Of a DNA stretch of 64,000 nucleotides, positions 38,848 to 47,365 are shown piece by piece (the stretch's first letter is position 1; every line of letters begins with the position of its first letter). The stretch is taken from positions 1,116,001 through 1,180,000 of the forward strand of contig CAXXNI010000002.1 of NCBI GenBank assembly GCA_963663285.2, read 5' to 3'. Source of the DNA: CAXXOK01 sp963663285. GTDB taxonomy: Bacteria; Bacillota; Clostridia; Christensenellales; Aristaeellaceae. Both the position numbers and the translations under genes were made by a program. The notes beneath the pieces are model-generated. The model had not been told where the DNA came from. It was given only the letters and a program-made list of their open reading frames with translations, and did not search any database.

Positions 38848-40036
38848 ATGAAATCCGGTAACTACGCTACGGGACGGCGGCGCGACCCCTACAAATTGCT
38901 GTTGCGGATAGCCGGTATTCTGGTTGCCGTAGTCGCGATCAGCACGGTCGTATTTTTACTGTGTAATTCTGCCGTTATCAATGATTACAGAGCGCAGCGA
39001 AACGAAATTGATCAGCTGAATGAAGAAGGCGAGCAGGAATTCAATGCCCAGATGAATGCTCTACGCGCCAGTGTCCAGTACGACTGTTGATCCCGATACG
39101 GGCGAAATCAGCACTGTCGAAGGCGCGTATTGGGAAAGCACGATCGACGATGTTCTCTGGCGCATTGAGGATGAAAGTAACACTGCGCTGGAGAATGTAA
39201 GTGATTTTACGCTGAATCGCGCAGATTTGCTCATTGGCGGTTTGCTGCTGGTAAACCCATGGCATTCCCTGCCCAGCGATTTCAGCGAAGATCAGTTAGT
39301 CAGCATCGGTAATTCCAGCGGATGGAAAATCGCCGTGGCTGATGGAAACGTACGTGTATTCCCAGCCGCTTATGCCGCTTTGGATACTATGATCAGCGCT
39401 GCTGCTGAAGACGGCTTGGCAGATTATATCGTTCGGGAAGCATACCGCAGCAATGATACGCAAACCGAGCTGTTTAACAATCAAATGGAAAAGCTCAGCA
39501 GCAAATACAGCGGAGATATCTTGATTGAACAAACCAAGAAAACCGTGAATTACCCCGGCACTAGCGAATATCAATCGGGCCTTTCCTTCCGTATGGATAT
39601 TTACAACAAAAACGATCCAGAGATCGGCAAGCAGAAATTTCAGGAGTCCGATCAAGGAAAGTGGTTTACCAATAACGGTTGGAAATATGGTGTCATCTTC
39701 CGTTTCCCCACCGAGGACTTCCCCAATGCCAGCTGGGAAGACAAATCCTATAAAACCGGCGTTAGCGTACAGTTGAATTTGTACCGCTATGTTGGAGAGG
39801 CTCATTCTACCGCTATGCGGATTATGGATTATTGTTTGGAAGAGTATGTTGAATTCCTGATCAGTCATCCGCATATCTGCATCTATAAGGACGGGGCGCT
39901 CGTATACGAAATATACCGTATCGAAGCAGAAGACGCCGACAGCTATACCATACCTGTACCCAACCCGGCAAGCAGCTATATTGCCAGTTTGGATAACATG
40001 GGCGGCGTCGTGATGGCGTATTCATACGCTGATTAG
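38848..40036 (+). CDS. membrane-anchored VanY-like pseudoenzyme, one frameshift (third of three)
   Basis: This protein of about 395 residues has a cytoplasmic basic N-terminus and one membrane helix (about 21-45). Its extracellular domain is related to VanY carboxypeptidases. The equivalent of the zinc motif SxHxxGxxxD reads SEYQSGLSFRMD, so the histidine is tyrosine. The EPWH motif reads NLYRYVGEAH, so the second ligand histidine is lost too. It is therefore probably non-catalytic. The reading frame breaks between about 39054 and 39090 by one excess base. The ATG at 38848 is preferred over the TTG at 38830. It follows parB by about 40 bases and ends at a strong terminator. Confidence 0.82.
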
Positions 40037-40048
40037 ATGATAAGCTTT

Positions 40049-40077
40049 AAATCCCCCCGGCAAATGCCGGGGGATTT
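40049..40077 (+). terminator. terminator after the third VanY-like gene
   Basis: A GC-rich stem (CCCCCGGC with GCCGGGGG) with an AAAT loop is followed by TTTTTTT. It ends the parAB-side transcript. Confidence 0.88.
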
Positions 40078-40082
40078 TTTTG

Positions 40083-40124
40083 TCAAGGAACCAGTGTTCC
40101 AAACAAGTAACACAGGCTCCTTGA
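40083..40124. repeat. imperfect inverted repeat between convergent terminators
   Basis: TCAAGGA (40083-40089) pairs with TCCTTGA (40118-40124), and most of the next 9 positions also pair. It has no T-run on either strand, so it does not look like a terminator. Function unknown. Confidence 0.4.
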
Positions 40125-40165
40125 TAAATTTGAATCACCAATTCTTTCCGATGTTTGTATATACA

Positions 40166-40202
40166 AAAAGAGTTCCGAAAGCATGGCTTTCGGAACTCTT
40201 TT
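40166..40202 (-). terminator. rplJL terminator
   Basis: A 17-base perfect stem (40166-40182 with 40186-40202) with a 3-base loop is followed on the minus strand by TTTTTGTATA. It lies 8 bases after the rplL stop. Confidence 0.88.
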
Positions 40203-40209
40203 GCTAAAC

Positions 40210-40584
40210 TTACTTGATTTCGATCGTAGCGCCAACTTCGGCGAACTTGGCTTTGATCTTCTCGGCTTCTTCTTTGGAAGCGCCTTCTTTGATGGTCTTC
40301 GGGGTGCCTTCAACCATGTCTTTGGCTTCCTTCAGGCCCAGGCCGCTTATAACTTCGCGAACAGCCTTGATAACCTTGATCTTCTCGGCGCCGGCATCCT
40401 TGAGGATGACGTCGAACTCGGTCTTTTCTTCAGCAGCAGCGGCAGCAGCGCCACCGGCAGCAGGAGCAGCCACAACGGCAGCAGCGGCAGATACGCCGAA
40501 TTTTTCTTCCAGAGCCTTAACCAGTTCGTTCAGTTCCAAGACAGACATTTTCTCAATCTCGGCAATAAATTCCTCATGAGTCAT
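40210..40584 (-). CDS. rplL: 50S ribosomal protein L7/L12
   Basis: This 124-residue stalk protein recruits translation GTPases. The N-terminal dimerisation domain contains VLELNELVKALEEKFGV. An Ala-rich hinge follows, and the C-terminal domain has EFDVILKDAGAEKIKVIKAVR and GLGLKEAKDMVEGTPK. The ATG at 40584 lies behind GGAGG with 8 bases of spacing; five upstream codons in frame are not part of the protein. It is the second gene of the rplJ-rplL operon. Confidence 0.97.
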   Translation of the reverse strand: MTHEEFIAEIEKMSVLELNELVKALEEKFGVSAAAAVVAAPAAGGAAAAAAEEKTEFDVILKDAGAEKIKVIKAVREVISGLGLKEAKDMVEGTPKTIKEGASKEEAEKIKAKFAEVGATIEIK

Positions 40585-40630
40585 GTGATGAACCTCCATT
40601 CAATCGCTATTTTCAGTAATGTGGTATTTG

Positions 40631-41158
40631 TTAGGCTTCCGCAGGCGCGGCGGCTTCTTCGCCTTCGCTCTGCTTTTTGGCAATTGCGTCCAGCACACGG
40701 ACGAATCCGCTTACGCTGCTCTGCAAGCTGCCAAGCAAACGGGCCAGCAACACTTCGCGGCTGGGTACCTTGGACAATTCTGCGACCTTTGCGGGGTCCA
40801 TGATTTCATTGCCCATCAGACCGGCTTTTACCTGAATTGCTTCCGTCTTGTTCTTTTCTACGAACTCAGTGATGATCTTCGCGCCGGCTACTACGTCTTC
40901 ATTGCTGAAAGCAAAGGCAGACGTACCATTGAGAATCTCGTCCAAACCGGTGATTTTGAGATCGTTGAGTGCGCGGCGTGCCAGCGTGTTTTTCAGTACG
41001 CAGTAATCTACGTTCGCGGCACGGCATTGCGCGCGCAGCTTGGTAACCTGCTCTACCGTCAAACCACTGTAGCTCACTACCACAACGCTTTTGGCATCCT
41101 GGAATTTCTTTGTGATCTCCGCTACGGCTTGCTTCTTCAGTTCAAAGTTCTTGCTCAT
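40631..41158 (-). CDS. rplJ: 50S ribosomal protein L10
   Basis: L10 anchors L7/L12 dimers to the ribosome and represses its own operon by binding the leader RNA. The 175-residue protein has typical segments KSVVVVSYSGLTVEQVTKLR, VDYCVLKNTLARRAL and GTSAFAFSNED. It ends in a short acidic Ala/Glu/Pro tail that contributes to stalk attachment. The ATG at 41158 follows AAAAGGAGGTG. rplK and rplA, often upstream, are absent here; the operon has its own promoter and leader. Confidence 0.96.
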   Translation of the reverse strand: MSKNFELKKQAVAEITKKFQDAKSVVVVSYSGLTVEQVTKLRAQCRAANVDYCVLKNTLARRALNDLKITGLDEILNGTSAFAFSNEDVVAGAKIITEFVEKNKTEAIQVKAGLMGNEIMDPAKVAELSKVPSREVLLARLLGSLQSSVSGFVRVLDAIAKKQSEGEEAAAPAEA

Positions 41159-41192
41159 TGGGGTTGCACCTCCTTTTTCAGAATCCTGCGAT

Positions 41193-41336
41193 TCCAAAAA
41201 GAAAACCCTTGCAGGCGCAAGGGCGAACATAGTCGCGTAGGGATTTCTCCCGCCTTACACCTCGGCGAGCCAAGCTTTCGCTTCATCAAAGGGTTTCCCC
41301 TACTCGCTGTCTTCGGCATAGGTTTCTAAAGAATCG
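41193..41336 (-). ncRNA. L10 (rplJL) leader with attenuator
   Basis: The minus-strand leader contains CCTATGCCGAAGACAGCGAG and GCCGAGGTG elements typical of the Firmicute ribosomal protein L10 leader. L10 binds it to control rplJL. At its 3' end a 7-base stem (CCCTTGC/GCAAGGG, 41206-41223) followed by TTTTCTTTTT forms an intrinsic terminator, so control is probably by premature termination. Confidence 0.85.
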
Positions 41337-41342
41337 ACTATC

Positions 41343-41370
41343 ATTATACTGTAAGCTTGAGATTTGTCAA
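41343..41370 (-). promoter_or_regulatory. rplJL promoter
   Basis: TTGACA (41365-41370) and a perfect TATAAT (41343-41348) are 16 bases apart on the minus strand, with the start site just ahead of the L10 leader. Confidence 0.8.
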
Positions 41371-41411
41371 TGGTTTACACAAAATTTCTATACTCGGAAT
41401 TCCGCGTACCA

Positions 41412-42467
41412 TTACACTTTCTGGCCGCATTCCGGACAGAACTTATCTCCCGGTTTCAATTCCGCGCCGCAATTGGTGCACTTGCGCGCTACATTCTGAG
41501 GCGCGCCGCATTCGGGGCAAAAACGGCTGCCCACCGGAATGGCCTTCCCGCAGGAAACGCAGCTGGTCGTTGCTGATTGCGGAGCCGCTTCGCTTTGCGT
41601 CTTTCCGGCATTCATGCTCTGGGCGAACATCTGTCCCATCGCCGCGCCCGCGCCCATGCCAACGCCCATCCCGGCCATACCGCCGGAATTGTTGTTGGCT
41701 GCCTCACGCATCGCTTCCGCGGCCTGATACTGCGAATACTTGTTCAAATCGCCTACCACGCCCATGGAAGTACGCTTGTCAATGCTCTTTTCCACTTCTT
41801 CCGGCAAGCTGATATTTTCAATAATAAAGCTGGTCAGTGATAGCCCCAGCGCTTCAACTTTCGGTGAAAGTGCCTTTAACGCGTATTGGCTCAGCTCTTC
41901 ATAATTTGCCGCCAAATCCAGCGCCGGAATTTTGCTTTCCGCGATCGCATCGCTTAATCCGGAAACCAGCGTACGCTTAATCTGCCCTTCAACGTCCTCA
42001 ACGGTGAACATCCCGTTGGTTCCAAACACTTCTTTCAGGAATGTTTCCGGGTTGGTAACGCGGAATGCAAAGATACCGAAAGCGCGAACGCGGATCATAC
42101 CAAACTCGGAATCACGCATCATGACCGGATTGCTGGTACCCCATTTCCGATCCAAAAATTGCTTTGTATTAACAAAGTAAACATCAGACTTAAAAGGTGA
42201 ATTAAACCCAAATTTCCATGCTTTAAGCGCCGTCATAATCGGCATATTTTGGGTGGTAAGCTCATAACGGCCCGGCTGATACACATCTGCCAGCTGCCCC
42301 TCGTTTACGAAAATAGCCACCTGGCTTTCGCGGACGGTAAGCTGCGCACCCATCATGATTTCCTTACCATTCATGTCATAGCGGTGCACCATGGTGTTTT
42401 GCGTATCATCTTTCCACTCAATAACATCAATAATCTGGCTGGTTACAATTTTCTTGAAGAGTCCCAT
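41412..42467 (-). CDS. SPFH-domain protein with C-terminal double zinc ribbon (YdjI-like)
   Basis: The 351-residue protein resembles the SPFH/virion-core-like family of Bacillus YdjI, which associates with membrane stress proteins. Residues about 1-240 form the SPFH/band-7 region, with WKDDTQNTMVHRYDMNGKEI and MVHRY near the start. A Gly/Met/Ala-rich stretch (MAGMGVGMGAGAAMGQMF) links to two zinc ribbons at the C-terminus, each with paired CxxC motifs (CVSCGK ... CPECG and CTNCG ... CPECG). The ATG at 42467 lies behind GAGAGGAG. It starts 32 bases after the receiver-like gene and is probably co-transcribed with it. Confidence 0.88.
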   Translation of the reverse strand: MGLFKKIVTSQIIDVIEWKDDTQNTMVHRYDMNGKEIMMGAQLTVRESQVAIFVNEGQLADVYQPGRYELTTQNMPIMTALKAWKFGFNSPFKSDVYFVNTKQFLDRKWGTSNPVMMRDSEFGMIRVRAFGIFAFRVTNPETFLKEVFGTNGMFTVEDVEGQIKRTLVSGLSDAIAESKIPALDLAANYEELSQYALKALSPKVEALGLSLTSFIIENISLPEEVEKSIDKRTSMGVVGDLNKYSQYQAAEAMREAANNNSGGMAGMGVGMGAGAAMGQMFAQSMNAGKTQSEAAPQSATTSCVSCGKAIPVGSRFCPECGAPQNVARKCTNCGAELKPGDKFCPECGQKV

Positions 42468-42499
42468 AATCGCTTGCTCCTCTCTTGATTTGCGAAACG

Positions 42500-43300
42500 T
42501 TATTTCCGGGTACATTCATCGGCGAAATCAATCAACCCATCGCGCATGCACAGTTCTGTAACCGTCATAGGCAATCCCAGATAGTTATAAATCTGTTCGA
42601 CTGTCTCGTCAATGTATTGCTTGGCTCTGGTTAAATCTGCGGCATGGTATTCCTCGCCGCGCCGTGGGCAAAACACAACCCGAATCTCTTCCGGCGATAC
42701 AACGGACAGATGAATATTCTGATGGTCGTATTCCTCGCCAAAAAAGTTTTGCAGTGCAATGCCCAGCCGTTCGCTGCCATAGTGCCAGCGGCCTGTAATG
42801 AACGCGTCGCCCTGCGGTACGCTGATCCGGGCAAAAACACAGGGTTTTTCCGGGTCGTCCCCACAGCGGTACATACGCTCATGCTTCAGTATATAGTCTT
42901 TTGTCGGTGCCAACCCTGAAAGCAGGCGGTTACGCCAGCGTTTACGGGCTAATTTAAAATAATAACTCTCGTCGTAGTCATCGTTGGAATCGTCTGTGTG
43001 CATCTGATTAAGCAACAGTTCTACTTCGCGGATGATCTCCAATTGCTTCTCATTGCTGTCTGCAATTTCGAAAATCGGAAGATCGGGCGCGTTTTCATCC
43101 AGCCATTTTTCCAGTTCCTGATATTCCGGCTCATCCCCAATGGCAATTGCGTCGATATGATGCTTATGCATACACTCGATCGCTTCGTCAACGGTTTTGC
43201 GCAGGCGCGGGGGTTTAAACCCCATGGTTTCCCACCCCTGCATGGAGTTGAACATTTCTTCTACTCGCTGTTCCCGCGTAACGATCAAAAGCCTATACAC
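42500..43300 (-). CDS. receiver-like protein of unknown function
   Basis: This protein of about 266 residues begins YRLLIVTREQRVEEMF, resembling the first strand and helix of a response-regulator receiver. It lacks the acidic pair and has no clear phospho-acceptor; GDEPE is at the corresponding place. The central region has the charged stretch NDDYDESYYFKLARKRWRNRLLSG, and the second half (FARISVPQGDAFITGRWHYGSERLGIALQNFFG) recalls the linker domain of AraC-type response regulators. No DNA-binding domain follows. I cannot assign a function. The GTG at 43300 is chosen because GGAGG is 7 bases upstream; a TTG at 43306 is too close. It precedes the SPFH gene in an apparent operon. Confidence 0.75.
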   Translation of the reverse strand: MYRLLIVTREQRVEEMFNSMQGWETMGFKPPRLRKTVDEAIECMHKHHIDAIAIGDEPEYQELEKWLDENAPDLPIFEIADSNEKQLEIIREVELLLNQMHTDDSNDDYDESYYFKLARKRWRNRLLSGLAPTKDYILKHERMYRCGDDPEKPCVFARISVPQGDAFITGRWHYGSERLGIALQNFFGEEYDHQNIHLSVVSPEEIRVVFCPRRGEEYHAADLTRAKQYIDETVEQIYNYLGLPMTVTELCMRDGLIDFADECTRK

Positions 43301-43333
43301 GCGCAACCCTCCATGCTATTTATCAACAGCAAT

Positions 43334-43363
43334 ATTATACCCTACTTTGGTGCAAAATATCAA
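43334..43363 (-). promoter_or_regulatory. promoter of the receiver-like/SPFH operon
   Basis: TTGATA (43358-43363) and a perfect TATAAT (43334-43339) are 18 bases apart on the minus strand, about 30 bases before the start codon. Confidence 0.65.
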
Positions 43364-43454
43364 TGATTTTAACGATTTGATTCCAAAGGATAACATCTGC
43401 AAAGCAGCCATTCCTCCATACTGTTAGGCTGTAACGCAGTATTGGCAACAAAAA

Positions 43455-43483
43455 ACCAACCTGCCATTCATTAGCAGATTGGT
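43455..43483 (-). terminator. terminator of the CHAP-protein gene
   Basis: On the minus strand a 10-base stem with one G-U pair (43474-43483 with 43455-43464) is followed by TTTTTTG. It lies 18 bases after the stop codon. Confidence 0.78.
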
Positions 43484-43500
43484 CTTGATTTTATGAAATT

Positions 43501-44412
43501 TTATTTAGCAGACGCTGAAGCCTTTAACATATTTTCCAGTACAGTGCGCGTTTCCATATCTACGATGCCGGATGCACTGATGCCATTATCCCGTTGTATT
43601 TGCTTCACTGCGTCCATCACAGCCTGCGTAAAATAGCTTTTCCATCCGTCTTCCATTTCATAGTACCCGAGTGCGATCAATTCCTCCTGCAAAGCAAGCA
43701 CGTCGTCATTTTGGTTGTAAATACGCAGGTTGGTATAGGCTCGTTTTACCGGCGTGCCGAAGCCGTATATCGATTGGTCGGTCAGTTCGTAGGTAGCTCT
43801 TTGTACGCTGTCCGGGTTATTTCCCTCAATCACATGCACCACAATGCTGCCATCACTATTTTGGCTCACGCCTTCTACCAGCGCAACATGGTCTGTTCCC
43901 TGGCTTCGGCTGTAATAGTAGAACCATATATAATCCCCAGGGTAAGGTATATACTCGTTTGATGCCAGATAGTGGTCGCTGCCGATCAGCCACTGTTTTT
44001 CATTCGTAGGCAGTTTGCCATTATCGGAAATGAACCGCCCCTTTTCTATAAAAAACGGTGCCCCTGTTGAAGGGCCGCCATAGAAGGGAAATACATTGTC
44101 CATTAAATCCAGACCATACCGCTGATCCACCTGATCCACACACCACGTAATGAACTCGGCGCACCATGCGACCCAGCCTTCACAAAACCATTCGCCATAT
44201 TTGGTTTCGTTGCTTAGCGGTCCTTCCGTATAGCCTATCTCCTCCTGCGCCACTTTCAGCAGCAGCAGTTCCGGTGATGTGGTATCGTCCAGGTTCGATA
44301 AGTCCGGCGCTGTCCATTCTTCCGTGGATACGATTACTCTCTCATCCGCAAGTGCATTCCCCATCAAAAGCCAGGAAAAAAGCAGAAGTACTGCCAGCAT
44401 TATACGTTTCAC
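43501..44412 (-). CDS. secreted CHAP-domain protein with peptidoglycan-binding domain
   Basis: This 303-residue protein has a signal peptide (MKRIMLAVLLLFSWLLMGNALA). A CHAP-type cysteine peptidase/amidase domain follows: the catalytic cysteine is in VAWCAEFITWC and the histidine in TDHVALVEGV. The C-terminal 70 residues form a PG_binding_1-like domain (DDVLALQEELIALGYY ... GIVDMETRTVLENML). It is likely a cell-wall hydrolase or wall-associated protein. It is monocistronic with its own terminator. The domain order (catalytic then binding) is common in Clostridia. Confidence 0.87.
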   Translation of the reverse strand: MKRIMLAVLLLFSWLLMGNALADERVIVSTEEWTAPDLSNLDDTTSPELLLLKVAQEEIGYTEGPLSNETKYGEWFCEGWVAWCAEFITWCVDQVDQRYGLDLMDNVFPFYGGPSTGAPFFIEKGRFISDNGKLPTNEKQWLIGSDHYLASNEYIPYPGDYIWFYYYSRSQGTDHVALVEGVSQNSDGSIVVHVIEGNNPDSVQRATYELTDQSIYGFGTPVKRAYTNLRIYNQNDDVLALQEELIALGYYEMEDGWKSYFTQAVMDAVKQIQRDNGISASGIVDMETRTVLENMLKASASAK

Positions 44413-44621
44413 TACGTCCCTCCGCCCCTATTATGCTATCGGGAAGCGCAAACGTATTTTTACAGCTAGTACGCTTACTTCATCCCGTTGCTGTTAAAAA
44501 CAGCAAAGCACCAATACTGGCAAAGTACAGAGTGAATGTGTACTCTCCGTGAACCCTGTGCGGTTGTAGGCTGAACTTTTATAGATTCATGAATTTAAAC
44601 AAAAAATAATCGTTATTATCC

Positions 44622-45935
44622 TTACTCAAAACGGTCTACAACAATGCTGTTGAGGTGATAGTACTTCGCGTAATAGACATTTGGAAAATAATCTGCTTCA
44701 TTGGTCAATTCGTTTAATCCATCAAAAGCATCAAACCGGCTCAAGCCTTTGATGCCGTATGTGGTAATATCCATTTCTCCGGTGTCCCGCATGCCGATTA
44801 CCTCGTTCACGCGCTGCTGCGCCAGCACATAGCGGTTGTAAGCATTAGGCAGTGCGCCCAGTGCATACAGGCTCATCATTAGCGCTAACGTCAATGCCAG
44901 CGCTGCCCGTACTATTGTAAATTTGGTATGATCCGCACCAAGGATAACGGCAAATGCCAGAATCAATAGGATCATACTGCCGGTAATGGCGCGGGGCGGA
45001 TAATAATCCGCCATCGTCATGGCGAAATTGCACGCCAGCGCGCAAAGAAACAACCCAACTGCAAAGGCGAGCTGTTCCCGTTTAACATACTTACCGATAT
45101 ACGCTGCGCATAGCAACGCAATAAAAGCCACCGAAGGCCACATGCCATACTGAAGCCACATAGATAACGCCGTCTGATAATGCTCCGCCAGCAGGTTAAA
45201 ACCGCCGGATGCCTGTGCAACATTCGTTCGGTTCGCCGGAGCCAGCATCAGCGCTATCCAACCGATTCCAGCCATGATGGTGGTTACAGCCATCCATGGG
45301 GTTATTTTTCGGTCCTTGCGCCATTTCCACACCGTACATAGACCCATGAACAAAACAGCCGCCGCAGATACATTCTCGCTCATGTTGCCCAACAATAGCG
45401 CCCCGACTCCCAGCAATACTGCATGCCCGATACGCAAGTGTTGTTTGCCGCGGAATATAGCATCGCTGAACGGCACCAATAACCAAACCATCAGCGCGTC
45501 ACACCACAGGTAGTTCACCGAGCCGGCCAGCCATAAAAAGCTTTGGCCGAAAGCCGGAATAAAAAGGAATACCGCACCGCTGACAATAAGCAACAGCGGC
45601 CAATAATACCGTTTTCCACTCTGGTTGGTAAGCCGGTACATCCCCAGCAGCAGCGCCATGTATACTGCCGTGTTCACGATTGCGAATGCCCAGCGTGGCA
45701 GCAGTGTAAACAACTGCACAAAAAAATGCGGTACCAGCCGGCCATTCATTTTTGTTGCATGTGCCGCAAGCGACGGGATAATCTGTGCTATATTTGTAAT
45801 TCGTTCTCCGGTAGCAAAGCTGAAAGAATATAAATAATCATCCGCTAATAACGGCGTGAGTAAATTCAATAAAAGCATTCCCACAAATATCACGGATAGG
45901 ATTCCCCAAAACAGCATTTTACTTTTATTATGCAA
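44622..45935 (-). CDS. DUF6056-like polytopic membrane protein
   Basis: This protein of about 437 residues has roughly ten predicted membrane helices. An N-terminal loop reads LLADDYLYSFSFA and a large loop holds MNGRLVPHFFVQLFTLLP, a pattern of DUF6056 proteins, which look like glycosyltransferase-C-type or polymerase-like membrane proteins. The motif YPPRAITGSMILL and a soluble C-terminal tail of about 80 residues follow. The function is unknown, and a role in surface glycan assembly would be inference. A TTG at 45935 is the open-frame start, with an ATG at 45917 as alternative. It lies 105 bases after cca on the same strand. Confidence 0.75.
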   Translation of the reverse strand: MHNKSKMLFWGILSVIFVGMLLLNLLTPLLADDYLYSFSFATGERITNIAQIIPSLAAHATKMNGRLVPHFFVQLFTLLPRWAFAIVNTAVYMALLLGMYRLTNQSGKRYYWPLLLIVSGAVFLFIPAFGQSFLWLAGSVNYLWCDALMVWLLVPFSDAIFRGKQHLRIGHAVLLGVGALLLGNMSENVSAAAVLFMGLCTVWKWRKDRKITPWMAVTTIMAGIGWIALMLAPANRTNVAQASGGFNLLAEHYQTALSMWLQYGMWPSVAFIALLCAAYIGKYVKREQLAFAVGLFLCALACNFAMTMADYYPPRAITGSMILLILAFAVILGADHTKFTIVRAALALTLALMMSLYALGALPNAYNRYVLAQQRVNEVIGMRDTGEMDITTYGIKGLSRFDAFDGLNELTNEADYFPNVYYAKYYHLNSIVVDRFE

Positions 45936-46040
45936 GCAGCATCATCCTCTCCCAGCCTCATGGGAATACCATTCCACGTGAATACAGTGGATTCCTTGCG
46001 CAGAAAAATACACTATTTTCTAGACCCGTATCCCCGCATA

Positions 46041-47363
46041 CTACTTGCCGGACATTTCCTCCAGATGTTTTTCTGCCATGGCCAGCAATACTGCGCGCTG
46101 GTTGCCCGCTTTTCCATTCACAACGGCTTCCCACAGAGAATCCAGCGTAGTGCCGATACGCGCTGTCGGCACCCCAAACTGCGTGCAAAGAGGCAGTAAA
46201 TCGTCACCATGCACCGCCAGCTCGCGCAGGTTCATCGGTAGTTGCTCATCCATTAGAGCAGCCAGCATGACTTGTGCCCTATCCAGCGCCGCATCGCAGG
46301 ACTCCCCTGCTTGCTTCAGCGCTTCCAGCGCGGCTGTTGCATGCGCGATTACCGTAACACCAAGCCGGACGGCCGCCATTTTTTGCAACGATCCATCCAG
46401 CAATGCCCGCATCGCCGTCAAACCACGTTCCGCGGCTATCGCATCCTTTGTGGAGAAACGCAGCCTCCTGAGCAAGTTACCAACGTCGGCAGGTTGTTCG
46501 TGCATAAACAGAAGCGCCATTTTCCCTGCTACCGGCGAAAAGTACATGGGAGGCTGATAAACATCCAATGCTGTGATCGCGTGTTCATTTGCCTGAAAAC
46601 CCCCGAAAATAATACTCCACGCTCCGATGGTTTGTAATGTACGTAATCCGGACGCAACCGGTGGTACGGTACGCGGAAGCATCGGATATTTCGTATCCGC
46701 CAGCAACAGGCGGGCTAATTCATCACGTATCCGTTCGCAAGCGATATCCGCCAGTAACGAGGCATATTTCGTAGCAGACCGCAACAGTTCATCATTCGGC
46801 GTTAAACCCAGTTCCGCTTGAAATCTGGCTGTCCGTAAAATGCGCAGGCCATCGTCTTTCAGCACCTGATCGGGGTCCTGCGTAACGGTATGCAAAATCC
46901 CATTCTTTAAATGTTTGAGTCCGCCGGTAGGGTCGATGACCGCAGATCGCTCATTTGGTTCAGTCCATAGTCTGCGGTACATGGCATTCACGGAGAAATC
47001 TCTTCGCAACGCATCTACCGCCAGATCCTCCGTAAAGCGCACATCCACCGGCTGATGCCCTGTGCGGTAGCTATCTTCGCGGAACGTGGTATACTCTGCC
47101 ATGTGCCTGCCCTGTTCGTCATGCACATGCAGTTCCACTGTGCCAAAATGCGCCGCGCGGGGCACCGCATGCACCGGGGTACCTTCGCAAAGCGCAATAA
47201 CAGCTTCCGGCTTTGCGGGACCACAAACATCCACATCACTTGGCGGCAATTCCATTACCGCGTTGCGCACCAAGCCGCCCACCGCATATAGCGGCAGGCC
47301 TGCCTGGGCAAACACACGCGCCGTGCTAAGCAGCCACGGCGCGTTAAAAAGTTGCGTGTTCAC
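46041..47363 (-). CDS. cca: CCA tRNA nucleotidyltransferase
   Basis: This 440-residue class II nucleotidyltransferase adds or repairs the CCA end of tRNA. The head domain shows YAVGGLVRNAV and the metal-binding DVDVCG (usual form DxD), then RRDFSVNAM and DPTGGLKHL. The neck has LRILRTARFQAELG. The C-terminal half is divergent and helical. A poly(A) polymerase cannot be excluded by eye, but Firmicutes normally have the CCA enzyme. The GTG start at 47363 lies behind GGAG inside the end of pepF, two bases after its stop, so the genes are translationally linked. Confidence 0.9.
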   Translation of the reverse strand: MNTQLFNAPWLLSTARVFAQAGLPLYAVGGLVRNAVMELPPSDVDVCGPAKPEAVIALCEGTPVHAVPRAAHFGTVELHVHDEQGRHMAEYTTFREDSYRTGHQPVDVRFTEDLAVDALRRDFSVNAMYRRLWTEPNERSAVIDPTGGLKHLKNGILHTVTQDPDQVLKDDGLRILRTARFQAELGLTPNDELLRSATKYASLLADIACERIRDELARLLLADTKYPMLPRTVPPVASGLRTLQTIGAWSIIFGGFQANEHAITALDVYQPPMYFSPVAGKMALLFMHEQPADVGNLLRRLRFSTKDAIAAERGLTAMRALLDGSLQKMAAVRLGVTVIAHATAALEALKQAGESCDAALDRAQVMLAALMDEQLPMNLRELAVHGDDLLPLCTQFGVPTARIGTTLDSLWEAVVNGKAGNQRAVLLAMAEKHLEEMSGK

Positions 47364-47365
47364 AG

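Noticed and set aside
36900..38900. parS centromere sites
   Set aside because: I looked for the TGTTNCACGTGAAACA palindrome near parAB and elsewhere and found none; a computed search would be needed to be certain.
30305..39090. Programmed frameshifting or transcriptional slippage as explanation of the broken genes
   Set aside because: Too many sites in unrelated genes, both insertions and deletions, several not at slippery runs, and no stimulatory structures seen.
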